Source of the DNA: Tous-C4FEB sp044356555
GTDB taxonomy: Bacteria; Verrucomicrobiota; Verrucomicrobiia; Opitutales; Opitutaceae
Direction: 5' to 3'
NCBI GenBank assembly: GCA_044356555.1
Contig: JBIKWB010000004.1
Coordinates: 62,001 to 126,000, forward strand
Length of the DNA stretch: 64,000 nucleotides
The translations under genes were made by a program, and so were the position numbers. The notes under the pieces are model-generated. The model did no database searches. It saw only the letters and a program-made list of their open reading frames with translations, and had not been told where the DNA came from. This document shows, piece by piece, positions 45,636 through 53,434 of the stretch (position 1 is the first letter of the stretch; every line of letters starts with the position of its first letter).

Positions 45636-46640
45636 ATGCGTGCTTATCGTCTTCTCCTGATCCCGCTTTTCGCCCTGCTCAGCGGCTGTAACTACCTGCA
45701 TTTCGGCAAGGCCCCGCTCCCCGCCGATCAAACCGCCGTGGCCCGCGAAAACGCGGAGCTCCAGGTCGAAAAAAAGATTCTCAAGGAAGAGCTGGCCCTC
45801 GCCCGACGTGAAACGGCCGTCCTGCGATCCACCTTGGAAAGCGGCAAGCTCGGGGCGGGTAACGACGCTCTCACCGCCCGTCTCACCGAAACTACCCGCG
45901 AACTCGCGGCGCTGCGCGCCAGCTACGCCAAGCTCGACGCCGAACGCGCCCGCCTCGCCGCCGCTCCGGCCAGCAACCTGAACATCACCTCCGCCGACTC
46001 GGCGGCCAACGCCGATCTCAGCACCCGCCTCGCCGCCACGCAGGAGAAACTCGCCGAGTCACTCCGCGCCTACACCACGTTGATTGAAGAAACGACCGGG
46101 CTCCGCGCTGAGGTCCAGAGAGTCCGCACCGAGTCCAACATCCTCACCGCCCAAGTGCGCAATCTCACGGCCGAAAACGACCGCGCCCGCTCCGCCCTCG
46201 CCCAGCTCAACACCGAGCTCCTCGCCCAAAAAAATGCCCAAACTCAGGCCACCCGGGAAGCTGAGGCGGCCCGCGCACAACTCTCCACCGTCCTCGCCGC
46301 CAGCACCGCCACCGCCACGAGCCTGGGCGACGCGCGCACCCAAACCGCCACCGGCGTCGCCACCCTAAGCGCCCCCGGCCTGCCAGACAGCGAGAGCCCG
46401 CCCACCGCCCGCCTCGCCACCAACCGCGAACGCGTCGCCGCCGCCGCCAACCAACCCGCTCCCGCTGCGACCGGCCCCCGCACCCACCTTGTCGCGCCAG
46501 GCGAAACGCTCCAAACGATCGCGAAAAAATACTACGGCCGGCCCGAACGTTGGCGCGTGATCTACGCCGCCAACAATGCCCAGCTCAGTCTCGGCCGTCC
46601 GCTGGAGGTCGGCACGATTCTCGAGGTTCCCGAGCGTTGA
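45636..46640 (+). CDS. Coiled-coil LysM lipoprotein
   Basis: A 334-residue lipoprotein. The lipobox LLSGC with Cys18 anchors it to the outer or inner membrane. A coiled coil spans roughly residues 35-215, a linker follows, and a C-terminal LysM domain (HLVAPGETLQTIAKKYYGRPERW) binds peptidoglycan. It shows the same domain plan as the larger neighbour without the Sel1 part. It probably bridges membrane and wall. Confidence 0.88.
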   Translation: MRAYRLLLIPLFALLSGCNYLHFGKAPLPADQTAVARENAELQVEKKILKEELALARRETAVLRSTLESGKLGAGNDALTARLTETTRELAALRASYAKLDAERARLAAAPASNLNITSADSAANADLSTRLAATQEKLAESLRAYTTLIEETTGLRAEVQRVRTESNILTAQVRNLTAENDRARSALAQLNTELLAQKNAQTQATREAEAARAQLSTVLAASTATATSLGDARTQTATGVATLSAPGLPDSESPPTARLATNRERVAAAANQPAPAATGPRTHLVAPGETLQTIAKKYYGRPERWRVIYAANNAQLSLGRPLEVGTILEVPER

Positions 46641-46732
46641 TGCGCCGCCCTCGTTGTAGACGGGGTCACGGGGTCGGTTTAAAGTTCAGGATGCGCCGGT
46701 CTTAACGCGTCACACCGTCTCCAGCCCGATCT

Positions 46733-46755
46733 GTCGGAGCCCGCTTGTGGGCGAT
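46733..46755 (+). repeat. REP-like palindrome, GGAGC/CGCTTGCG family
   Basis: A 23-bp unit starting GTCGGAGCCCGCTTG. The same unit with a few changes recurs at 61145-61167 and, inverted, at 61201-61223. It lies in the 181-nt gap between the LysM lipoprotein and the AEC gene; nothing else was seen in that gap. Confidence 0.6.
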
Positions 46756-46821
46756 TTCCCAGAGCGTCTCCCAGCGCGGTATCCCATCGCGCCCAAGCGC
46801 GCTCCAACCGGCAGCCCCGTT

Positions 46822-47754
46822 TCAAAACACTCCGACGATTATCGCCAGCGTTACCATCGAAGTCAGCGTGCTTACCACGATCGCGCCCGCCGCCAACGGC
46901 TCATCGCCTTTTAACTCCGAGGCCACCGTAAACGACACCACCGCCGTCGGCGCCGCGAGGAAGATCATGACCGTCTTCAACTCCACCGGGCCCAACCCCA
47001 CCCATCGGCCCACGAGCCAACCCAACGCCGGCGCTGCCAATGTTTTCAGCAACGCTGCCGCCAACGGCGTCGCCCACTTCCCGCCCAAATTCACGGTCAC
47101 CAACGACCCGCCCACGCCGAGCAATCCCAGAGGCAAAGCCATTTCGCCCAACGAGCCGAGCGCCTGATCCAGCATCGTTGGCAACGTCCAGCCCGCCCAC
47201 GCCCAACCGAGGCCCGCCAGCGAAGCAACCAACGGCGGCGTCGACGCCAATTGCTTTACCAACGGCCACGCCATCGCCCAGCCCACCTTGTGCCGGCTCG
47301 CCAGGAGCGCCATCACGCTCGTGATGTTAAAGAACACCATCATCGGCGCGACCGTAAGCACCGCCGCCGCCCGCAGCGACAGCCCGCCCGCCAACGTCAC
47401 ATCCGGCAGCTCGTAAATGATCGGCAACCCCACGAACGCCAAATTCCCCCGCAACACCGCTTGCGCAAACGTCCCCTTCGCCCCCGGCCGCACCCCCATC
47501 CAAGCCGCGACCGGATAACTTATCAGAGCCACCGCCACCGTCGCCGCGAGCATCACGCCCAGCATCGGCGTCGCGTCACCCACCCCGCGGCCCAACCGCG
47601 CCAACTGCGAAAAGAGCAAAGCCGGCAACCCAACCCAATAGACCACCCGGTTGGCCTCGCGCAAAAATCCCGGCGACAAAAACCGGCTCGCCTGCAAACC
47701 GGCCCCGAGGGCGATCAGAAGAAAGACGGGCGCGAGGGTGTTCAAAATCAGCAC
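46822..47754 (-). CDS. AEC-family transporter (auxin efflux carrier-like)
   Basis: A 310-residue membrane protein with about ten helices in two groups of five, as in the AEC/BASS-like fold. Features include ILNTLAPVFLLIALGAG at the N-terminus, RGNLAFVGLPIIYEL in the middle and the PTAVVSFTVASELKGDE turn near the C-terminus, which is typical of the family. The likely function is export or uptake of a dicarboxylate or similar anion. The GTG at 47754 was chosen because a longer reading adds no family sequence; GTG 47769 is an alternative. Confidence 0.87.
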   Translation of the reverse strand: MLILNTLAPVFLLIALGAGLQASRFLSPGFLREANRVVYWVGLPALLFSQLARLGRGVGDATPMLGVMLAATVAVALISYPVAAWMGVRPGAKGTFAQAVLRGNLAFVGLPIIYELPDVTLAGGLSLRAAAVLTVAPMMVFFNITSVMALLASRHKVGWAMAWPLVKQLASTPPLVASLAGLGWAWAGWTLPTMLDQALGSLGEMALPLGLLGVGGSLVTVNLGGKWATPLAAALLKTLAAPALGWLVGRWVGLGPVELKTVMIFLAAPTAVVSFTVASELKGDEPLAAGAIVVSTLTSMVTLAIIVGVF

Positions 47755-48066
47755 CCGGCCAAAGTCCACCGCCGCCCGCCGGGGGCGCAAATTTATTCCC
47801 GAAGCGACCCCGCCGCCCAAGCAGGATCTTTTATTTTGGCCTCGCCGGCGAGGCGACCCGCCTCGTCGCGGTCGCCATCCAGACCGGAGCGTGACGCCCT
47901 CCCCCCGGCTTTCGTGGGTTCCATCGTCAATCAAACCCGCGCATTTCGCTTCCCCGCGGTCTTCATCTCCACGCCTCCCGCGCCTTCCGTTTCTTTCGCG
48001 CCCGAACCGCCAGAATTCCGTTCGCCAAACCGCGCTGGCCCCCACAAGCATCGCCGCATCGTGCCC
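47755..48066. promoter_or_regulatory. Divergent intergenic region with a 16-bp perfect palindrome
   Basis: A 312-nt gap between the AEC gene and the peroxidase gene. It contains one AT-rich stretch (TTTTATTTTGG) and, at 47839-47854, a perfect 16-bp palindrome (GCCTCGCCGGCGAGGC). The palindrome may be a regulator binding site for one or both genes. Nothing else was seen. Confidence 0.4.
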
Positions 48067-49260
48067 GTGAAACTTCCCCTGCTCACCCTCCTCATCCTCG
48101 CGACCTCGCCGCTCCTCCTGCCCGTCCACGCCCAAACCAATCCCGCCGCCACCTCGCCCGCCGCCGCCCCCGCCCGCAAAGCCCGCCCGCAACTCACCGC
48201 CGAAGAGTACCAAAAATTTGCCGCCGAACTCCGCGTCCTCTACGCGCGTCCCGCCGCCGATTGGCCCAAGCCCCACGTCGATCCAGGGGTCGCTTTCGTC
48301 GAACTCGGCCCTCTAGGCCCGACCCCCTCGCCCGCCGACAATCCCACCACCCCCGCCAAAGTCGCGCTCGGCAAAACGCTCTTCTTTGATCCGCGTATCT
48401 CTGGCAGCGGCCAGATCGCCTGCGCCTCCTGCCACGATCCCGATCTCGCCTGGGGCGACGGCCGCACCGTCTCCTTCGGCCACAGCCGCACGGAACTCAA
48501 ACGCAACGCCCCCACCCTCACCAACGTCGGCCACCAAACCAGCTACTTCTGGGACGGCCGCGCCGACTCGCTCGAGGCCCAGGTCGAGGCCGTGCTCCTC
48601 AACGTCGACGAGATGCGCTCCGAGCCCGCCGTCATCATCGCTCGCCTCGCCGCCATCCCCGGCTACCGCGAACCGTTTCGCGCCGCCTTTGGCGACGAAG
48701 CCATCACCTTCGCGCGCCTCGCGCAGGCCATCGCCGCCTTTGAGCGCAGCATCGTCACCCGCGCCAACAAGTTCGACGGCTTCGCCAAAGGCGGCAGCAA
48801 AGCCCTCTCCGATTCCGCCCTGCGCGGTCTCCACCTCTTCCGCACCGAGGGCCGCTGCGTGAATTGCCACCTTGGCCCGAACTTCACCGACAACCGCTTT
48901 CACAACCTCGGCCTCAGCCGCTACGGTCGCTCCGACTCCGACCTCGGCCGCTACCTCGTGACTAACAAGCCCGAAGACGTCGGTGCCTTCAAAACGCCCA
49001 CGCTCCGCAACGTGCTCCGTTCTGCGCCCTACATGCACAACGGCGCCTTTGATCTCGACGAGACGCTCCGCCTCTACAACGCCGGCATGATCACGCTTCG
49101 CCCCCGCGCATCGGAAAAGGACGATCCGCTCTTCCCCAAAAAATCACCGCTACTCAAGCCCCTCGGCCTGAACGCGCACGACCTCGCCGACCTCCGCGAA
49201 TTCCTGGAATCGCTCACCGAAAGCAACGCCCGCGTCCGCGTCCCCGCCCTCCCGCAGTAA
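48067..49260 (+). CDS. Di-haem cytochrome c peroxidase family protein
   Basis: A 397-residue secreted enzyme with a signal peptide (LPLLTLLILATSPLLLPVHAQ). Two CXXCH haem-attachment motifs are present, CASCHDPDLAWG (about residue 119) and CVNCHLGPNFTD (about 266), as in the CcpA/MauG family. FWDGRADSLEAQV and TPTLRNVLRSAPYMHNG are family motifs. It reduces hydrogen peroxide or oxidises a substrate in the periplasm. The start is GTG 48067, with GTG 48061 an alternative. It is divergent from the AEC gene. A repeat element starts 10 nt after its stop. Confidence 0.92.
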   Translation: MKLPLLTLLILATSPLLLPVHAQTNPAATSPAAAPARKARPQLTAEEYQKFAAELRVLYARPAADWPKPHVDPGVAFVELGPLGPTPSPADNPTTPAKVALGKTLFFDPRISGSGQIACASCHDPDLAWGDGRTVSFGHSRTELKRNAPTLTNVGHQTSYFWDGRADSLEAQVEAVLLNVDEMRSEPAVIIARLAAIPGYREPFRAAFGDEAITFARLAQAIAAFERSIVTRANKFDGFAKGGSKALSDSALRGLHLFRTEGRCVNCHLGPNFTDNRFHNLGLSRYGRSDSDLGRYLVTNKPEDVGAFKTPTLRNVLRSAPYMHNGAFDLDETLRLYNAGMITLRPRASEKDDPLFPKKSPLLKPLGLNAHDLADLREFLESLTESNARVRVPALPQ

Positions 49261-49270
49261 GCGCGCAAAA

Positions 49271-49404
49271 GTAGGGTCTCCGACCCGCCCTCCCGCGCCA
49301 CGCCCAAGCCGCGCGGCCAAGCCCCACGCCCAAGCCCCACACCCAAGCCGCGCACCGCCGCGCCCGCGCTTCCCTTGCCGCAGAGGGCGGGTCAGAGACC
49401 CTAC
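49271..49404. repeat. 134-bp element with 22-bp terminal inverted repeats
   Basis: Terminal arms at 49271-49292 and 49383-49404 are inverted copies with one mismatch in 22, starting GTAGGGTCTCCGACCCG. The 90-bp core has short tandem units of CACGCCCAAGCC. It sits between two convergent genes (peroxidase and TonB receptor). It shares the GTAGGG core with elements at 38979 and 56130. It could be a miniature mobile element or a strong bidirectional hairpin. Confidence 0.7.
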
Positions 49405-49471
49405 CCTACCTCAAACTTGGCCTTCTCTACGCGCCTGTTGGGCACAACGGGCTCCACCTTTCGGCGACGCC

Positions 49472-52400
49472 TCAAAACGATTTCCGCAACCGTACCCACA
49501 GCGAGCGGCCTAAAACACTGTCGCTCGGCGCCGTGGCGCGGCCCGTCGACGACGGCAGATAACGTCCCTCGCGGTCGAAAACATTGTTGGCTCCCAGCGA
49601 CACCGCGCTGTCGGCCAAAAACCGCCGCCAACCCGTCGCCGCGCCCGGGTCGAGCCGATACTCGATCACGACATCATGCAGCGTCGTCCACTCGATCCGG
49701 TCGCGTCCGAGCACGGTGCGGTCCGACGTCGCCGAGAGCAGCAGCAACTGGTCGTCGAGGTAGGTCGCGTTCCACGCGAAGGACCAGCGCCGGCCCTCCC
49801 AGCGCACGTTGCCGTTGGCGCTCCACTCCGCCGGGCCGGGATTGCTGCCGGTGTTCAGATTGCCGATCGTCTCGGTGACAACGCCCGTGGTCGTAGTGCG
49901 CCGGAGAAAACTCTTATGCCGCGTCGCATTCACGCCGACAAACGCCCGCCCGCCCAACACTGCGTCGAAACTCTGCTCGACGCCGTAGTCGATCTCACGC
50001 GAGCGGACAAAGTTCAGATTCACCGGGGAGCGATTGATCAGGGTGATCCGGCCCGGCGTGCCGCCGACGGCCGCCTCACGCGTGATGCGCGCCGGGAAAT
50101 CGGCTTCCTCATTGACGAGGGTCTGCGCGGAAAGACCCGTGATCGCGTTGCGGCGCTTCGCATCGGTCCACGTCGCCGATAGCCGCAGCCCGCGCACCCA
50201 GCGCGGCGTCACCACGATGCCCGCGCGCTCCGAAGTATTCCGCTCGGGATCGAGGTCGGGGTTGCCGCCGGCGACGACGGGCGTCGAGTAGCGTTCTCCG
50301 CCGCGCCGCAAATCGGTGATCGAGGAATTGGTCAAAAACTCGCCCGGACCGGCCGGCGCCGTTTGTGCCGACGACGGATTTTTCACGCCGTCGCTCCGGG
50401 AAAGAGTCAACGCCACGTCACGCGTCACGTCCCAACGCAGCGCGAGCACATGGAGCCCGTTGGCGGGATTCATTTTCACGAGCCGCGCCTCCTCGCGGCG
50501 GCGTTGATCCATACGCCCGGAGAGCTGGAGCTCCAGCCGGCGGACGAGCGGAATCTGCTGCTTCAATCCGAAAACCGGCACGTTCGCCTCGGCGTAGGCC
50601 GCATACGAATCGTCGATGTAAATGCGGTCGAAAAACTGGGTGCCCTGCACCTCGTCGGTCTCGTTCAGGCCGGTCGCGATCGTAGCGCCGGTCTTGCTGT
50701 TGATCGTGCGCGACAGACGCGACGAACGGAAGCGGTCGTAGCGCGAAAAATCTCCGCCGCCCGTGACGGTGAGCTCGCCCGCCGGCAACCGCCAAGCCGA
50801 GCCGGAGACCCGCGCGCGCGCCGAGGTGATGCGCTGCGCGGCATTAGTGCGGGAGACCGTGGCGACATACTCATCGTAGAACGCCGCGACGCCGTGATCG
50901 ACGGCCCGCGGATCGACGAACGGATTGTAACGCCCCGCCGCCATCGCGGCCGTAAACGCCGCCGCGGTCGTCGCTCCGTCGATCGGCCGCGTGAAGTTTC
51001 GCCCGCGGCTGTTGGAGTCCGACTGGCTGTAGTTCGCATCCAGCAACACGCGCCAGCCAGCGATCGGCTCGCCGCGCAGCGTCACGTTGAACTGGTGCCG
51101 CTCCTGCGTGCTGCGCCGGCGCTGGTTGAGCGCGGCGATCTTCGGATCGTAGAGCCGCACCGTCACCAGTTGGCCAAAGGGGTTCACCGGCGATGCCGCC
51201 GCGACGTTGATCTCGCCGGGGTCGGCGCGCGCGCCGAGGCCTTTTGCGAAATAGTATTGGTAGTCCGCCTCCAGGTCCCAGCGGCGGGGCAGGTCGATCT
51301 TCACGCCGGCGCCAATCGTCGTCGTGTCGGAAAAAATGCCGATGTTATTGCCGTCCACACCGTCGGCCGGTCCGGGCACGGCCGTGTTGATCACGCCCTG
51401 CCGCGCGAGAAACGGCGTGATCCCCTGGCCACCGCGGTAGCCGGCCGGCACCGAAGTCGTCACCGCCGTGCCCGCACCGAAGAGGCCCGAAGCAGCCGAG
51501 ACGACGCCACCGACCACGATGTTCGGCGTCACCGTCTGCGGCGTGATGTTGGTTGAACGCGTGATCTGGGCCGGATCGCGCGCCGCAATCGTGGCGAGGT
51601 TGCGCTCCTGATATTCCCCGCGCTCGGCTTCGTGCATTGGAACGGACTTGGTCGTCTGGGCCGTGACCCGCACCGAGAGCCAGTCGCGGATCGGCTCGCT
51701 CGCGAAAAACGAATACTGCTCCTTGTGCCCGGAGCCACGGCCGGGCTGCTCGTAGCGCGCGGTGATTTGGCCGCCGCGGTAGTCGCGCTTCGTGATGATG
51801 TTGATCACGCCGGCGGTGGCGCCGGAGCCGTAGATCGCGCCGCCGGCAGCGGGCAATACCTCGATGCGTTCGATGGAGCCGATGGGCACATCGTTGACCG
51901 TCGCCTGTGCTGTGCCGTTGCCATTCCCGATCGGGGAACCCGAAATCCTGGGCGGCGCCCGGCGGCCGTTGACGAGGATCACCGTGTCGTCGTCGTTCCA
52001 ACCGCGGAGAGAAAACGTGTCGGGCCGGCCATCCGGAAACTCCGGATCGGAAACCAGCTCCGAGGCCGCCGCCGTGGTATTCTGCGTGAGCCGGTTACGC
52101 AGAAACTCCTCCAAATTCGTCGCCCCCGAGAGCTCCAGATCGCGCGCGGTAAAGGTCTTGAATTCAAACGCGTCGTCGCGCGACCGCAGCAGGTCGGTGC
52201 TCGCCGCCGAGAAGGCCTTGGGCTTCGCCCCGTCCACCACGTAGCGGTCGAGGGTCACGAGGTCCTTTTCTCTTTCCGCCGCGACTTGGCTTTCGCCCGT
52301 TCCCCCACGCGGAGCCGCGACCAGCCCGATCGGTTTCAGCGCCGTGGTCGCGCCCGCCGCCACCTCCACATCGGTCACACGCACCGGCCGCAGTCCGCCG

Positions 52401-52648
52401 ATCGTCGCCGTGATCGCCTGCGCGCCCGCCGGCACGCCGGACAGCACGAAACTCCCGTCCGCTTCCGTTACAACCCAGCCCGCGCGCCCGACCAGCGCGA
52501 CCCGCGCGCCTGCCAGCGGCGCGCGCGATTCCGCGTCCAGCAGCAGGCCCTTGATCGCGCCGGTGCCCGCCGGTTGGGCCCGGCCTTCCACGAGCAAGGC
52601 CATCCAGCACAGGCACAGACAAAGGACATGACGGGGAACGATTTTCAT
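49472..52648 (-). CDS. TonB-dependent receptor with carboxypeptidase-regulatory-like domain
   Basis: An outer-membrane receptor of 1058 residues. After a signal peptide (VLCLCLCWMALLVEGRAQ) comes a carboxypeptidase-regulatory beta-sandwich (GAIKGLLLDAESRAPLAGAR, TEADGSFVLSGVPAG). A TonB plug follows, with FSLRGWNDDDTVILVNGRRAP and PIGSIERIEVLPAAGGAIYGSGATAGVINII. The barrel ends in LWVRLRKSF. The ligand is unknown. No STN or FecR partner is nearby. It is divergent from an ABC/FtsX/AttH export operon with 99 nt between starts, so there may be regulatory coupling. Confidence 0.92.
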   Translation of the reverse strand: MKIVPRHVLCLCLCWMALLVEGRAQPAGTGAIKGLLLDAESRAPLAGARVALVGRAGWVVTEADGSFVLSGVPAGAQAITATIGGLRPVRVTDVEVAAGATTALKPIGLVAAPRGGTGESQVAAEREKDLVTLDRYVVDGAKPKAFSAASTDLLRSRDDAFEFKTFTARDLELSGATNLEEFLRNRLTQNTTAAASELVSDPEFPDGRPDTFSLRGWNDDDTVILVNGRRAPPRISGSPIGNGNGTAQATVNDVPIGSIERIEVLPAAGGAIYGSGATAGVINIITKRDYRGGQITARYEQPGRGSGHKEQYSFFASEPIRDWLSVRVTAQTTKSVPMHEAERGEYQERNLATIAARDPAQITRSTNITPQTVTPNIVVGGVVSAASGLFGAGTAVTTSVPAGYRGGQGITPFLARQGVINTAVPGPADGVDGNNIGIFSDTTTIGAGVKIDLPRRWDLEADYQYYFAKGLGARADPGEINVAAASPVNPFGQLVTVRLYDPKIAALNQRRRSTQERHQFNVTLRGEPIAGWRVLLDANYSQSDSNSRGRNFTRPIDGATTAAAFTAAMAAGRYNPFVDPRAVDHGVAAFYDEYVATVSRTNAAQRITSARARVSGSAWRLPAGELTVTGGGDFSRYDRFRSSRLSRTINSKTGATIATGLNETDEVQGTQFFDRIYIDDSYAAYAEANVPVFGLKQQIPLVRRLELQLSGRMDQRRREEARLVKMNPANGLHVLALRWDVTRDVALTLSRSDGVKNPSSAQTAPAGPGEFLTNSSITDLRRGGERYSTPVVAGGNPDLDPERNTSERAGIVVTPRWVRGLRLSATWTDAKRRNAITGLSAQTLVNEEADFPARITREAAVGGTPGRITLINRSPVNLNFVRSREIDYGVEQSFDAVLGGRAFVGVNATRHKSFLRRTTTTGVVTETIGNLNTGSNPGPAEWSANGNVRWEGRRWSFAWNATYLDDQLLLLSATSDRTVLGRDRIEWTTLHDVVIEYRLDPGAATGWRRFLADSAVSLGANNVFDREGRYLPSSTGRATAPSDSVLGRSLWVRLRKSF

Positions 52649-52747
52649 AGGGAGGGCATTAGCAATCACTCTGCCCACGCGCTGACAAAACCATATTCGC
52701 TCCGCGCCCCTCGCCTTTCGCCGCGCCGTGGTTAGCGTCCGCGCTCC

Positions 52748-53434
52748 ATGGCTCCCGACCGTTTCGCCCAATCCGTCCTCAACGTCGCTGCGGTCGTAAA
52801 AAACTACGGCGCGCGCCGCGTGCTTGACGGCGTTTCCTTCACCGTCGGTCCCGGCGAACGGGTCGCTCTTACCGGTCCTTCCGGCAGCGGAAAAACCACC
52901 CTTCTCAACTGCCTCGGCGGCGTGGACCGACCGGACGCCGGCTCTATCAGCGTACGCGGCACGCCCGTCCACACCCTCGACTCCGTCGCCCTCGCCCGGC
53001 TCCGCCGCTCGGAGATCGGCACGATTTTCCAATTCTTCCACCTGCTCCCCACGCTCACCGCCGCCGAAAACATCGAGCTCCCGCTCCAACTCATCAACGT
53101 CTCCGCCCCCGAGCGCACTGCGCGCGTGGCCCAGGCCCTCGACCGCGTCGGCCTCACGCCCCGTGCCGCCGCCCTCCCGGGCCAGCTCTCCGGCGGCGAA
53201 CAACAGCGCGTCGCCATCGCCCGCGCCCTCGTTCACCGCCCCGGCCTGATTTTGGCCGACGAACCGACGGGCAACCTCGATTCCGCCAACGGGGCCAACA
53301 TTCTCGCGCTCCTCCGCGAGCTCAGCGACGAGACCGGCACCGCGCTCGTGCTCGTCACCCACAGCGAGGACGCCGCCGCCATCTGCCACCGGCGGATCAA
53401 CCTGCGCGACGGCCGCATCGTCTCCGGCGGATGA
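52748..53434 (+). CDS. ABC transporter ATP-binding protein, LolD/MacB-like
   Basis: A 228-residue ATPase. The Walker A GPSGSGKTT is at about 44-52, the signature LSGGEQQR, the Walker B LILADEPTGNLD and the switch His in VTHS. The GNLD extension and small size fit the LolD/MacB family of mechanotransmission exporters that act without substrate passing through the membrane channel. It overlaps the permease start (ATGA). The system probably moves a lipoprotein or lipid with the downstream lipocalin-type protein. Confidence 0.94.
   Translation: MAPDRFAQSVLNVAAVVKNYGARRVLDGVSFTVGPGERVALTGPSGSGKTTLLNCLGGVDRPDAGSISVRGTPVHTLDSVALARLRRSEIGTIFQFFHLLPTLTAAENIELPLQLINVSAPERTARVAQALDRVGLTPRAAALPGQLSGGEQQRVAIARALVHRPGLILADEPTGNLDSANGANILALLRELSDETGTALVLVTHSEDAAAICHRRINLRDGRIVSGG

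Noticed and set aside
49298..49370. Tandem CACGCCCAAGCC units as a possible CRISPR array
   Set aside because: Units are 12 bp without spacers and lie within an inverted-repeat element; no cas genes are in the window.
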